A DNA stretch of 6,808 nt from an uncultured Oscillospiraceae bacterium (GTDB lineage: Bacteria; Bacillota; Clostridia; Oscillospirales; Acutalibacteraceae). Shown here piece after piece: positions 1 to 6,731 of the stretch. The notes under the pieces were generated by a model. It was not told the DNA's origin. It saw only the letters and a program-made list of their open reading frames with translations, and did not search any database. Position 1 is the stretch's first letter, and the number at the start of each line of letters is the position of its first letter. Location: contig CAJKJS010000073.1 in the NCBI GenBank assembly GCA_905200265.1, positions 1 to 6,808 on the forward strand, in the 5' to 3' direction. The translations under genes and the position numbers were made by a program.

Positions 1-84
1 CTGGATTTCACACTTGCGTCCATAGGTCTGCCTGGCATGATCGGTGGGCGTACGATGCGCCGTATGCTGGGTAAAAAAGGGTGA
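1..84 (+). CDS. C-terminal end of an unidentified upstream gene
   Basis: The frame is open from the first base of the window and ends at TGA 82-84, giving the last 27 residues of a protein. The tail is basic, ending in RRMLGKKG, preceded by a glycine-rich stretch (LPGMIGGR). I do not recognise the family from this fragment. The stop lies 5 bases before the preferred dapF ATG and overlaps a possible dapF GTG start, so the gene is probably co-transcribed with dapF and translationally coupled to it. It could be a chance open frame, but the tight spacing to dapF and the absence of stops across the 28 visible codons favour a real gene end. Confidence 0.55.
   Translation: MDFTLASIGLPGMIGGRTMRRMLGKKG
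77..84 (+). promoter_or_regulatory. Ribosome binding site deciding the dapF start
   Basis: AAGGGTGA ends 5 bases before ATG 90 and is the only purine-rich Shine-Dalgarno-like sequence nearby. It overlaps the GTG at 81-83, so that GTG cannot use it; upstream of the GTG there is only an A-rich run. This supports ATG 90 as the dapF start. The site lies inside the end of the upstream gene, including its stop codon, which is a usual layout for coupled translation. Confidence 0.6.
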
Positions 85-89
85 AGAAC

Positions 90-917
90 ATGCAGTTTGC
101 CAAAATGCAGGGAATCGGCAACGATTACATTTACTTCAATTGTTTTGAAGAGGCCATAGAAAACCCGGCCGAGTTGTCCCGGCGCCTAAGTGACCGGCGG
201 TTTGGTATTGGGGGCGATGGCATTTGCCTGATTAAACCCAGCGACCGGGCTGATGCCTTTATGGATCTCTATAACGCAGACGGTTCCCGTGCCATGATGT
301 GTGGGAACGGGATTCGCTGCGTAGGGAAATACGTGTATGAACGGGGCATCTGCCGTCGCGATGTGCTGAAAATTGACACGTTAAGCGGCGTGAAAACCCT
401 GTACCTCACGGTGGAAAATGGAATTGTAACGGCTGTGAAAGTGAATATGGGCGAGCCGATTTTGGAACCTGCCAAAATCCCCACGACGCTACCCTCTAAT
501 TTAAAACAGAAAATCCAGGCCAATGATACGGAGTATGAAGTAACCGCTGTTTCGATGGGGAATCCTCACAGTGTGATTTTCACCGATGAGGTAGATACGT
601 TGGATCTGGAAAAAATCGGGCCAGCACTGGAAAATCACCCGGTGTTCCCGGAGCGGGTCAATACCGAATTTGTGCAAGTACTGGGCCCCCATGAAGTGCG
701 TATGCGCGTGTGGGAACGGGGCTCGGGGGAAACCTGGGCTTGTGGTACGGGCGCATGTGCCACGGTCGTAGCCTGCGTACTCAATGGGAAAACGGAACGG
801 GATGTTACCGTGCACCTACGTGGGGGCGATCTGACAATTTTCTGGAATGAAAAAACCGGTGAAGTCGAAATGACAGGACCCGCACAATTTGTTTTTGACG
901 GAACTGTCGAAATATGA
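90..917 (+). CDS. dapF: Diaminopimelate epimerase
   Basis: DapF is a cytoplasmic, cofactor-independent epimerase that converts LL-diaminopimelate to meso-diaminopimelate, the precursor of lysine and the cross-linking residue of peptidoglycan. The 275-residue product has the family's usual length and begins with the typical FAKMQGIGND block. Both catalytic cysteines are visible in their conserved settings: Cys71 in MCGNGIRC and Cys218 in ACGTGACA, the thiol pair that acts as base and acid on opposite faces of the substrate. Substrate-binding blocks MGNPH and ERGSGET are also present. ATG 90 was chosen over GTG 81 because of its Shine-Dalgarno spacing and because homologues start near here; GTG would add three residues. 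The gene is followed 46 bases later by dapL, which makes its substrate. Its last codons contain the -35 box of the dapL promoter. No truncation or missing key residue is seen. Confidence 0.97.
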   Translation: MQFAKMQGIGNDYIYFNCFEEAIENPAELSRRLSDRRFGIGGDGICLIKPSDRADAFMDLYNADGSRAMMCGNGIRCVGKYVYERGICRRDVLKIDTLSGVKTLYLTVENGIVTAVKVNMGEPILEPAKIPTTLPSNLKQKIQANDTEYEVTAVSMGNPHSVIFTDEVDTLDLEKIGPALENHPVFPERVNTEFVQVLGPHEVRMRVWERGSGETWACGTGACATVVACVLNGKTERDVTVHLRGGDLTIFWNEKTGEVEMTGPAQFVFDGTVEI

Positions 918-923
918 TATAAT
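895..923 (+). promoter_or_regulatory. Sigma-70/SigA-type promoter for dapL with extended -10
   Basis: TTGACG (895-900) is separated by exactly 17 bases from a perfect TATAAT (918-923), and a TG one base upstream of the -10 (915-916) gives an extended -10 element. The -35 lies inside the dapF coding region and the TG overlaps the dapF stop codon. Transcription would start near 929-931, leaving a leader of about 34 bases before the dapL ATG at 964. It is by far the best promoter match I see in the window. Whether it is active is an inference from the consensus match. Confidence 0.8.
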
Positions 924-950
924 GACTTGATTGGATCTGGATGTAACGGA

Positions 951-957
951 AGGAAGG
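951..957 (+). promoter_or_regulatory. Ribosome binding site of dapL
   Basis: AGGAAGG ends 6 bases before ATG 964. It decides against the upstream in-frame TTG at 931, which has no suitable site and would lie practically on the predicted transcription start. Confidence 0.7.
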
Positions 958-963
958 ACTGTT

Positions 964-2181
964 ATGCTAAAAATCAATCAGAATTTTGCGGATATGGCAC
1001 AAAATTATCTGTTTGCCGAAATCGCAAACCGGGTGAACCGCTATCAGGCAGAAAACCCGGAAAAAAACATCATTCGCCTGGGTATTGGCGATGTAACCCG
1101 TCCGCTTCCCAAAGCATGTGTGCAGGCAATGAAAAAAGCTGCCGATGAAATGGGGAACGCGGAAACGTTCCGTGGCTACGGCCCCGATTACGGGTACGAC
1201 TTTCTGTTGCAGGCCATTGCCAAGCATGATTTTCAGGATCATGGCATTTCCATTTCGGCCGACGAAATTTTCCTCAGTGACGGCGCAAAAAGCGATACGT
1301 CGTCGATTGGTGATATTTTCGCAGTGGATAATGTAGTGGCCGTGTGCGATCCGGTTTACCCTGTTTATGTAGATTCCAATGTGATGGCCGGTCGCGCGGG
1401 TGCTTATAAGGAAGGCTATGGATTTGAAAAAATCGTCTACATGCCCTGCTTGGAAGAAAACGGCTTCTTGCCTCAGCTTCCCACAGAAAAGGTAGACATG
1501 ATTTACCTGTGCTTCCCGAATAACCCCAGCGGTGTTTCGATGCCGAAGGACGAACTGAAAAAATGGGTGGATTATGCCAATGAAACTGGCGCGGTGATTT
1601 TGTACGATGCAGCGTACGAGGCTTTTATTACCACGCCTGGGGTTCCTCATTCCATTTTTGAAGTAGAAGGGGCCAAAACCTGTGCGATTGAGTTCCGTTC
1701 GTTCAGCAAAACAGCTGGCTTTACGGGTACGCGTTGCGCCTTTACTGTGATTCCGAAAGAATTGGAACGCGGTGGTGTTTCGCTCAACAAACTATGGGCC
1801 CGCCGTCAGTCTACCAAAATGAACGGGGTTCCCTATGTCATTCAGCGTGCAGCCGAAGCGGTTTATTCCGAAGATGGCTGGCGCGAAGTGCAGGAAAACA
1901 TTGCGTATTATCGTGAAAATGCCAAGCTGATCCGGGAAGGGCTCAAAAAAGCCGGTTTTACCGTGTATGGGGGTGTTGATTCGCCTTATGTGTGGATGAA
2001 AGTGCCCCATGGCATGAACAGCTGGGAGTTTTTCGACGAACTGCTGCATAAAGCCAATGTGGTGGGAACGCCCGGTTCGGGTTTTGGCCTGAGCGGAGAG
2101 GGCTTCTTCCGTTTGACTTCTTTTAATACCAAAGAAAATACCGAAGAGGCGCTCAAACGTATCATCGCCGTCTTCGGCTGA
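964..2181 (+). CDS. dapL: LL-diaminopimelate aminotransferase
   Basis: DapL is a cytoplasmic PLP enzyme that converts tetrahydrodipicolinate and glutamate directly to LL-diaminopimelate and 2-oxoglutarate, bypassing the succinylase, acetylase and dehydrogenase routes. The 405-residue product matches the family's usual length and is a fold-type I aminotransferase. The N-terminal half carries IRLGIGDVTRPLP and ETFRGYGP, both characteristic of DapL. The PLP pocket is complete: SDGAKSD (residues 105-111), Asn187 in FPNNPSG, Asp215 and Tyr218 in YDAAYEAF, the Schiff-base Lys249 in SFSKTAGFTGTR, and Arg383 in FFRLTSF, which should bind the substrate carboxylate. ATG 964 gives the family-typical MLKINQNF start. 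It has its own promoter and lies just downstream of dapF, which uses its product. A generic class I/II aminotransferase is the only alternative, and the DapL-specific motifs argue against it. Confidence 0.96.
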   Translation: MLKINQNFADMAQNYLFAEIANRVNRYQAENPEKNIIRLGIGDVTRPLPKACVQAMKKAADEMGNAETFRGYGPDYGYDFLLQAIAKHDFQDHGISISADEIFLSDGAKSDTSSIGDIFAVDNVVAVCDPVYPVYVDSNVMAGRAGAYKEGYGFEKIVYMPCLEENGFLPQLPTEKVDMIYLCFPNNPSGVSMPKDELKKWVDYANETGAVILYDAAYEAFITTPGVPHSIFEVEGAKTCAIEFRSFSKTAGFTGTRCAFTVIPKELERGGVSLNKLWARRQSTKMNGVPYVIQRAAEAVYSEDGWREVQENIAYYRENAKLIREGLKKAGFTVYGGVDSPYVWMKVPHGMNSWEFFDELLHKANVVGTPGSGFGLSGEGFFRLTSFNTKENTEEALKRIIAVFG

Positions 2182-2194
2182 TATCGCATTCCTT

Positions 2195-2235
2195 CAAATC
2201 CTCTGTGCCGCCCAAAAAACGGAATGGAGGATTTG
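2195..2235 (+). repeat. Inverted repeat / hairpin 1 upstream of carA
   Basis: CAAATCCTC (2195-2203) is perfectly complementary to GAGGATTTG (2227-2235), with a possible extra T-G wobble pair outside and a 23-base loop in which CCG (2208-2210) can pair with CGG (2220-2222). The 3' arm contains most of a GGAGG Shine-Dalgarno-like sequence (2226-2230). A weak T-rich stretch follows (GTTTGT), not enough to call an intrinsic terminator for dapL. Confidence 0.5.
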
Positions 2236-2250
2236 GTTTGTCACCATACC

Positions 2251-2291
2251 GCAACGTTTTTCCACCCGCACGCGGAAAAACGATCGGTTGC
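2251..2291 (+). repeat. Inverted repeat / hairpin 2 upstream of carA
   Basis: CGTTTTTCC (2255-2263) pairs perfectly with GGAAAAACG (2274-2282) around a 10-base loop. The stem extends outward as GCAA (2251-2254) with TTGC (2288-2291) across a 5-base bulge (2283-2287), for 13 pairs in all. No T-run follows, so it is not a usual intrinsic terminator. It could be an attenuator arm, an mRNA-processing or stability element, or a protein-binding palindrome. Confidence 0.5.
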
Positions 2292-2315
2292 ACACTACAT
2301 GGTTCGTGCGGAGAA

Positions 2316-2321
2316 AAGGGG
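2316..2321 (+). promoter_or_regulatory. Ribosome binding site of carA
   Basis: AAGGGG, within a purine-rich run, ends 6 bases before ATG 2328 and supports that start, which also matches where CarA homologues begin. Confidence 0.55.
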
Positions 2322-2327
2322 AAAAGA

Positions 2328-3404
2328 ATGAAAGCTTTACTGATGCTGGAAAACGGGATGACGTTTGAAGGCCACGGCTTTGGCGAAGAACGCGATGTCG
2401 CCTGCGAAGTGGTATTCAACAGCGCCATGTGCGGTTATCCGGAGCTGCTCACCGATCCTTCTTATGCCGGGCAGGGGGTGGTTATGACCTATCCCATGAT
2501 CGGGAACTACGGGATTTGCATTGAGGATGCCGAATCGTGCAAACCGTGGCTCAGTGCTTTTATTGTTCATGGTGTTTCCGGTCTCGCCAGCAATTTCCGC
2601 TGCGACATGGATTTGGATGCCTACCTGAAAAACAATCATATTCCCGGTATGTATGGTATCGATACCCGGGCCCTGACCCGAGTTCTGAGGGAGAGCGGTA
2701 CCATGAAAGGGATGATCGCGTATGGCGAAAACCCCGATTTGGATTTGATGAAAAAGACCATTGAAGAATTCCGTATGGTTTCCTGCGTGCCTCAGGTCAG
2801 CGTGCAGAATGGTCGTGTGTATGGGGATGGACCTGTACGCATTGCACTGCATGATTATGGTGTAAAGCAGAATATTATCCGCTGCCTGGTACAGAGAGGC
2901 TGCACGGTTAAATGCTTTGCTCATGATTGCAGCATGGAAGATATGCTATCGTTTAAGCCCGATGGCATTATGCTCAGCAACGGGCCTGGCGATCCTCAGG
3001 CTAATACAAAAGCCATTGCCGAACTGCGCCGCATTTATGAATATGGGATTCCTACTTTTGGCATCTGCCTGGGTCATCAGCTCATGGCGCTGAGCCAAGG
3101 GTTTGATACCTATAAATTGAAGTACGGCCACCGTGGTATTAACCATCCGGTTAAGGAATTAGCCAATAACCGGGTGTATATCACTTCCCAGAACCATGGG
3201 TTTGTGGTCAATGCCGAAACAATCGATCCTAAAAAAGCCGAAGTCAGCTTTGTCAGCATGAACGACGGCAGTGTGGAAGGGCTCACCTATGAAAACCGCC
3301 GGGTTTTCACCGTGCAGTTCCATCCGGAAGCGTGTGGTGGCCCGAAGGATACCGGTTTCCTGTTTGACCGCTTCCTCACCATGATCGAAAAGGGTAGCTT
3401 ATAA
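2328..3404 (+). CDS. carA: Carbamoyl-phosphate synthase small (glutaminase) subunit
   Basis: CarA hydrolyses glutamine and channels the ammonia to CarB for carbamoyl phosphate synthesis, in the cytoplasm. The 358-residue product has the usual length. Residues 1 to about 165 form the CarA-specific N-terminal domain, starting with the typical KALLMLENG and containing the GIDTRALTR block. From about residue 170 a class I glutamine amidotransferase domain follows: SNGPGDP (217-223), the nucleophile Cys247 in GICLGHQ, and the catalytic partners His332 and Glu334 in QFHPE. The KYGHRGINHPV block near the active site is intact. ATG 2328 fits the family start and a nearby Shine-Dalgarno. The frame stays open upstream to a TTG at 2238 with a better-looking site, which would add 30 non-family residues. 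carB follows after 93 bases, as expected for the heterodimer partner. Confidence 0.96.
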   Translation: MKALLMLENGMTFEGHGFGEERDVACEVVFNSAMCGYPELLTDPSYAGQGVVMTYPMIGNYGICIEDAESCKPWLSAFIVHGVSGLASNFRCDMDLDAYLKNNHIPGMYGIDTRALTRVLRESGTMKGMIAYGENPDLDLMKKTIEEFRMVSCVPQVSVQNGRVYGDGPVRIALHDYGVKQNIIRCLVQRGCTVKCFAHDCSMEDMLSFKPDGIMLSNGPGDPQANTKAIAELRRIYEYGIPTFGICLGHQLMALSQGFDTYKLKYGHRGINHPVKELANNRVYITSQNHGFVVNAETIDPKKAEVSFVSMNDGSVEGLTYENRRVFTVQFHPEACGGPKDTGFLFDRFLTMIEKGSL

Positions 3405-3416
3405 AAACCACTGTCT

Positions 3417-3472
3417 GGAGGGGGCTTTTCCCTGGCCCCTGTAGCCGGTGCCGGTAGGCTCGGCTGCACTCC
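3417..3472 (+). other. Predicted three-way-junction RNA fold between carA and carB
   Basis: Hand folding gives a closed structure with no unpaired bases at the junction. The closing stem is GGAG (3417-3420) with CTCC (3469-3472). Arm 1 is GGGGC (3421-3425) with GCCCC (3435-3439) around a 9-base loop. Arm 2 is 3440-3447 with 3461-3468 (8 pairs, one wobble), continuing through a G-T wobble (3448/3460) and a one-base bulge to GCC/GGC (3450-3452 / 3457-3459) closed by GGTA. It lies wholly between the carA stop and the carB ribosome binding site. It matches no riboswitch consensus I recognise, and no T-run follows. Function is unknown; balancing CarA and CarB synthesis or RNA processing are inferences. 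Confidence 0.45.
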
Positions 3473-3478
3473 TGTGAG

Positions 3479-3485
3479 AAAGGAA
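3479..3485 (+). promoter_or_regulatory. Ribosome binding site of carB, unusually distant
   Basis: AAAGGAA is the best Shine-Dalgarno candidate, but its AGGA core ends 13 bases before ATG 3498, longer than the usual 5-9. A closer GTAGAG (3491-3496) is a poor match. An in-frame TAG at 3492-3494 excludes any longer carB frame, so the start is not in doubt; the initiation signal looks weak. Confidence 0.45.
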
Positions 3486-3497
3486 TCGCTGTAGAGT

Positions 3498-6400
3498 ATG
3501 AAAAAAGAGAGCATCAAAAAAGTTGTGATTATTGGTTCAGGCCCTATTGTGATCGGACAGGCGGCGGAATTCGACTACGCTGGCACCCAGGCCTGCCGCG
3601 CCCTGCGCGAAGAAGGCATTGAGGTGGTTTTGATCAACTCCAACCCGGCAACGATCATGACGGATAAGCAGATTGCCGATAGGGTGTATATCGAACCGTT
3701 GACCACGGATACCATTAAAAAGGTCATCCTGAAAGAAAAGCCCGACTCGATTCTGCCGACCCTGGGCGGACAAGCGGCACTGAACTTGGCTGTGGAACTG
3801 GAAGAATCCGGCTTCCTCAAGGAAAACGGGGTAGAAATGATCGGTACCAAGGCCGATACGATCCGTATGGCGGAAGACCGCGAATTGTTTAAAGAAGCGA
3901 TGGACCGCATCCATCAGCCCTGTGCGGAAAGTGATATCGCCGAAGATCTGGAAAGCTGCATTACCATTGCCCAGCGCATTGGATATCCGGTTATCGTACG
4001 CCCGGCTTATACTCTGGGCGGCAGCGGCGGCGGTATTGCCTATAATGAAGAACAGTTGCACGCCATTGCTACCACGGGCCTGCATCGCAGCCGTGTGCAC
4101 CAGGTGCTGATTGAACGCTGCATTTCCGGCTGGAAAGAAATCGAATACGAAGTGATGCGTGACCACAACGGCAACTGCATTACCGTTTGTAACATGGAAA
4201 ACTTCGACCCCGTAGGCGTGCATACCGGCGACTCTATCGTGGTGGCACCGTGCCAGACGCTGGCCGATAAAGAAACTCAGATGCTGCGTTCCGCGGCTCT
4301 GGCCATTATTGAAGAACTGAAAATTGAGGGCGGGTGCAACGTACAGTTTGCCCTGAACCCCAATTCCTTTGAATACTGCGTTATCGAAGTTAACCCCCGT
4401 GTAAGTCGTTCGTCGGCTCTGGCTTCCAAGGCAACGGGGTATCCGATTGCAAAAGTGGCATCGAAGATTGCATTGGGCTACACCCTGGACGAAATTCAGA
4501 ACGCCATCACCAAAAAGACCTTTGCCTGCTTCGAACCTACGCTGGACTACTGCGTCGTGAAGTTCCCCAAGTGGCCCTTCGATAAATTCGTGCATGCGGC
4601 TCGTTCGCTGGGCACCCAGATGAAGGCAACGGGCGAAGTTATGGGCATTGCTCCCAGCTTTGAATGCGCTCTGATGAAGTCCATTCGCTGCCTGGAACAG
4701 AATATGTTTGACCTGAGGGATAAAGAGCTCGACGGCCTGAGCGATGAAGAATTGCTGGAACGCATCCACGCCGTGGATGACCGCCGTTTGTTTGCGGTGG
4801 CCGAAGCAATCCGCCGGAATTTCAGCTTTGACCGCATTTATAACATTACGAAGATCGACAAATGGTTCCTGGAAAAACTGCGTGTGCTGCTGGATGTAGA
4901 AAAGCGCCTGAAGACGGAAGAACTCACCCGGGATCTGCTGTATACCGCCAAAGATATGGGGTATATCGACCAGAGCATTGCCGATTTTACCGGCAAGACG
5001 GTGGAAGAACTGCGCCGCTTGCAGGATGAATGGAACATCCATCCTGTATATAAGATGGTTGATACCTGTGCAGCGGAATTCGATGCGGCTACGCCGTACT
5101 ACTATTCCACCTATGGCACCCAGAACGAAGTGAACCCCAAAACCGACCGCAAAAAGGTTATGGTTATTGGTTCCGGTCCCATTCGGATTGGGCAGGGGAT
5201 CGAATTCGACTTCTGTTCGGTACACAGTGTGTGGGCGCTGCGCAAATTGGGCTGTGAAACTATCATTGTGAACAACAACCCCGAAACGGTTTCCACCGAC
5301 TTCGACATCGCAGACCGGCTGTATTTTGAACCGCTTACGCCGGAAGACGTGCTGCACATTGTGCAAGTGGAAAAACCCGATGCCGCTGTGGTGCAGTTTG
5401 GTGGTCAGACCGCCATTAAACTGGCAAAGGCTATCGAAGACATGGGCATTGAAATTCTGGGCACTTCCTTCGATTCTATCGACGAAGCGGAAGACCGGGA
5501 ACGGTTTGACGCGATCCTGAATAAGTATGGCATTCCGCGTGCAGCGGGCCGTATGGTATACACCTGTGAAGAAGCCCTGAAAGCGGCCGAAGAACTGGGT
5601 TATCCGGTGCTGGTGCGCCCGTCGTATGTGCTGGGCGGTCAGGGCATGAACATTGCCTACAACCGGCAGGATATTATCGACCAGATTGGCATTATCAATA
5701 CCGTGCATCAGGAACACCCGATTCTGGTGGACAAGTATATTATGGGTACCGAAGTGGAAGTAGACGCCGTGTGCGACGGTGTGGATTCCATGATTCCCGG
5801 CATTATGCAGCATGTGGAACGTGCGGGTATTCACTCTGGTGACAGTATTTCGGTCTATCCGGCTCTGGATATTCCGGCACACATTCAGGATGTCATCGTG
5901 GACTATACGCGGAAACTGGCAATGAGCCTGCGGGTGAAAGGTCTTCTGAATATTCAGTTCATCGTGCGTGGGGAAGAAGTGTATATCATCGAAGCGAACC
6001 CCCGTTCGTCCCGTACGGTGCCGTATATCAGTAAAGTGACCAATATCCCGATTGTGGATCTGGCTGTGGGGACGTTCTTCGGGAAAACGCTGCCGGAAAT
6101 GGGCTATGAATATGGCCTGCAGCCGGCCCGTCCGCTGATTGCCATTAAGATGCCGGTGTTCTCCTTCGAAAAACTGTATGGGGCTGATGTTGACCTTGGG
6201 CCTGAAATGAAATCGACCGGTGAAGTGCTGGGCATTGCCGACAACTACGACGAAGCTATGGCGAAAGCCTTCCGCGGTGCTGGTATTCATCTCATCCGCG
6301 GCAACGCACTGATTACGGTACGCGATAGCGACAAAGAAGAAGTATTGCCGATTGCTCAGGGACTTTACAAGATGGGCTGGAAACTGTATGCCACCGAAGG

Positions 6401-6704
6401 TACCTGTGACTTCCTCAGTGACCACGATATTCCCTGTGTGCGTACGTTCAAAATCGGCACACATACGCCGGATATTGCGGATCGTGTGCTTTCCGGTCAG
6501 ATTGATCTGGTTATCAATACGCCTTCCTCGAATACGGAACATCATAAAGATGGCTACCGCATTCGCCGGTATGCAGTAGAAGCGGGTATTCCGTGCCTGA
6601 CTTCGCTGGATACGGCAAAGGCTCTGTTTGAATCTATCAGCCATGGGGCAGAAGACAACCTGAGTGTGATTGATATCACCCGGTTGGAAGAATACAAAAA
6701 GTAA
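3498..6704 (+). CDS. carB: Carbamoyl-phosphate synthase large subunit
   Basis: CarB makes carbamoyl phosphate from bicarbonate, ammonia (delivered by CarA) and two ATP, for pyrimidine and arginine synthesis. The 1068-residue product is full length and keeps the duplicated architecture. The first ATP-grasp half (about 1-400, carboxyphosphate synthesis) shows IGSGPIVIGQAAEFDYAG, the GGSGGG loop (174-179) and Glu297/Asn299 in EVNPRVSRSS. An oligomerisation region spans about 400-550. The second half (from about 552, carbamate phosphorylation) shows IGSGPIRIGQGIEFDF, LGGQGMNIAY and Glu832 in EANPRSSRTVP. A C-terminal MGS-like allosteric domain begins near 940, with ATEGT (965-969) and the INTPSS block, where nucleotide effectors bind in relatives. 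No frameshift or broken motif is seen. After codon 13 the gene uses no TTA, CTA or TCA codon, a sign of strong codon bias. It follows carA by 93 bases and precedes purC by about 50. Confidence 0.98.
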   Translation: MKKESIKKVVIIGSGPIVIGQAAEFDYAGTQACRALREEGIEVVLINSNPATIMTDKQIADRVYIEPLTTDTIKKVILKEKPDSILPTLGGQAALNLAVELEESGFLKENGVEMIGTKADTIRMAEDRELFKEAMDRIHQPCAESDIAEDLESCITIAQRIGYPVIVRPAYTLGGSGGGIAYNEEQLHAIATTGLHRSRVHQVLIERCISGWKEIEYEVMRDHNGNCITVCNMENFDPVGVHTGDSIVVAPCQTLADKETQMLRSAALAIIEELKIEGGCNVQFALNPNSFEYCVIEVNPRVSRSSALASKATGYPIAKVASKIALGYTLDEIQNAITKKTFACFEPTLDYCVVKFPKWPFDKFVHAARSLGTQMKATGEVMGIAPSFECALMKSIRCLEQNMFDLRDKELDGLSDEELLERIHAVDDRRLFAVAEAIRRNFSFDRIYNITKIDKWFLEKLRVLLDVEKRLKTEELTRDLLYTAKDMGYIDQSIADFTGKTVEELRRLQDEWNIHPVYKMVDTCAAEFDAATPYYYSTYGTQNEVNPKTDRKKVMVIGSGPIRIGQGIEFDFCSVHSVWALRKLGCETIIVNNNPETVSTDFDIADRLYFEPLTPEDVLHIVQVEKPDAAVVQFGGQTAIKLAKAIEDMGIEILGTSFDSIDEAEDRERFDAILNKYGIPRAAGRMVYTCEEALKAAEELGYPVLVRPSYVLGGQGMNIAYNRQDIIDQIGIINTVHQEHPILVDKYIMGTEVEVDAVCDGVDSMIPGIMQHVERAGIHSGDSISVYPALDIPAHIQDVIVDYTRKLAMSLRVKGLLNIQFIVRGEEVYIIEANPRSSRTVPYISKVTNIPIVDLAVGTFFGKTLPEMGYEYGLQPARPLIAIKMPVFSFEKLYGADVDLGPEMKSTGEVLGIADNYDEAMAKAFRGAGIHLIRGNALITVRDSDKEEVLPIAQGLYKMGWKLYATEGTCDFLSDHDIPCVRTFKIGTHTPDIADRVLSGQIDLVINTPSSNTEHHKDGYRIRRYAVEAGIPCLTSLDTAKALFESISHGAEDNLSVIDITRLEEYKK

Positions 6705-6731
6705 GATCGTGTAAACTTTCAAACATATTAC

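Larger units (their letters stand above)
2182..2327 (+). promoter_or_regulatory. Structured dapL-carA intergenic region, possible carA leader
   Basis: This 146-base gap contains two strong inverted repeats (listed separately) and several overlapping alternative pairings. I see no convincing -35/-10 pair, so carA is either transcribed from the dapL promoter or from an unrecognised one. I looked for a PyrR anti-antiterminator, T-box, ArgR box and U-tract terminator and found none. A leader controlling carAB in response to pyrimidines or arginine is plausible from the position, but no known class is matched. Confidence 0.4.

Noticed and set aside
927..1148. Plus-strand open frame overlapping the start of dapL.
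   Set aside because: It is out of frame with dapL, which is unambiguous here, and has no protein-like motifs.
2195..2240. Intrinsic terminator after dapL.
   Set aside because: The stem is good but the loop is 23 bases and the following sequence (GTTTGT) is too weak a T-tract.
2182..2327. PyrR-binding attenuator, T-box or ArgR operator upstream of carA.
   Set aside because: None of the conserved sequences (PyrR loop, T-box core, AT-rich ARG palindrome) could be found, although the position would suit them.
3405..3497. Cobalamin- or SAM-type riboswitch suggested by CCACTG and GGAGGGGG-like words.
   Set aside because: Only short words match; the order and the remaining conserved boxes of those riboswitches are missing.
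3537..6722. A 1061-codon open frame on the minus strand covering nearly all of carB.
   Set aside because: It is in exact codon register with carB, so its openness only reflects that carB uses no TTA, CTA or TCA codon after codon 13. Its product is rich in His, Arg, Asn and Phe and resembles no family I know. The minus-strand open frames in register with dapL and carA have the same cause.
6705..6731. Separate promoter for purC after carB.
   Set aside because: The AT-rich CATATTAC lacks a -35 partner at workable spacing, and no terminator precedes it, so co-transcription with carB is simpler.
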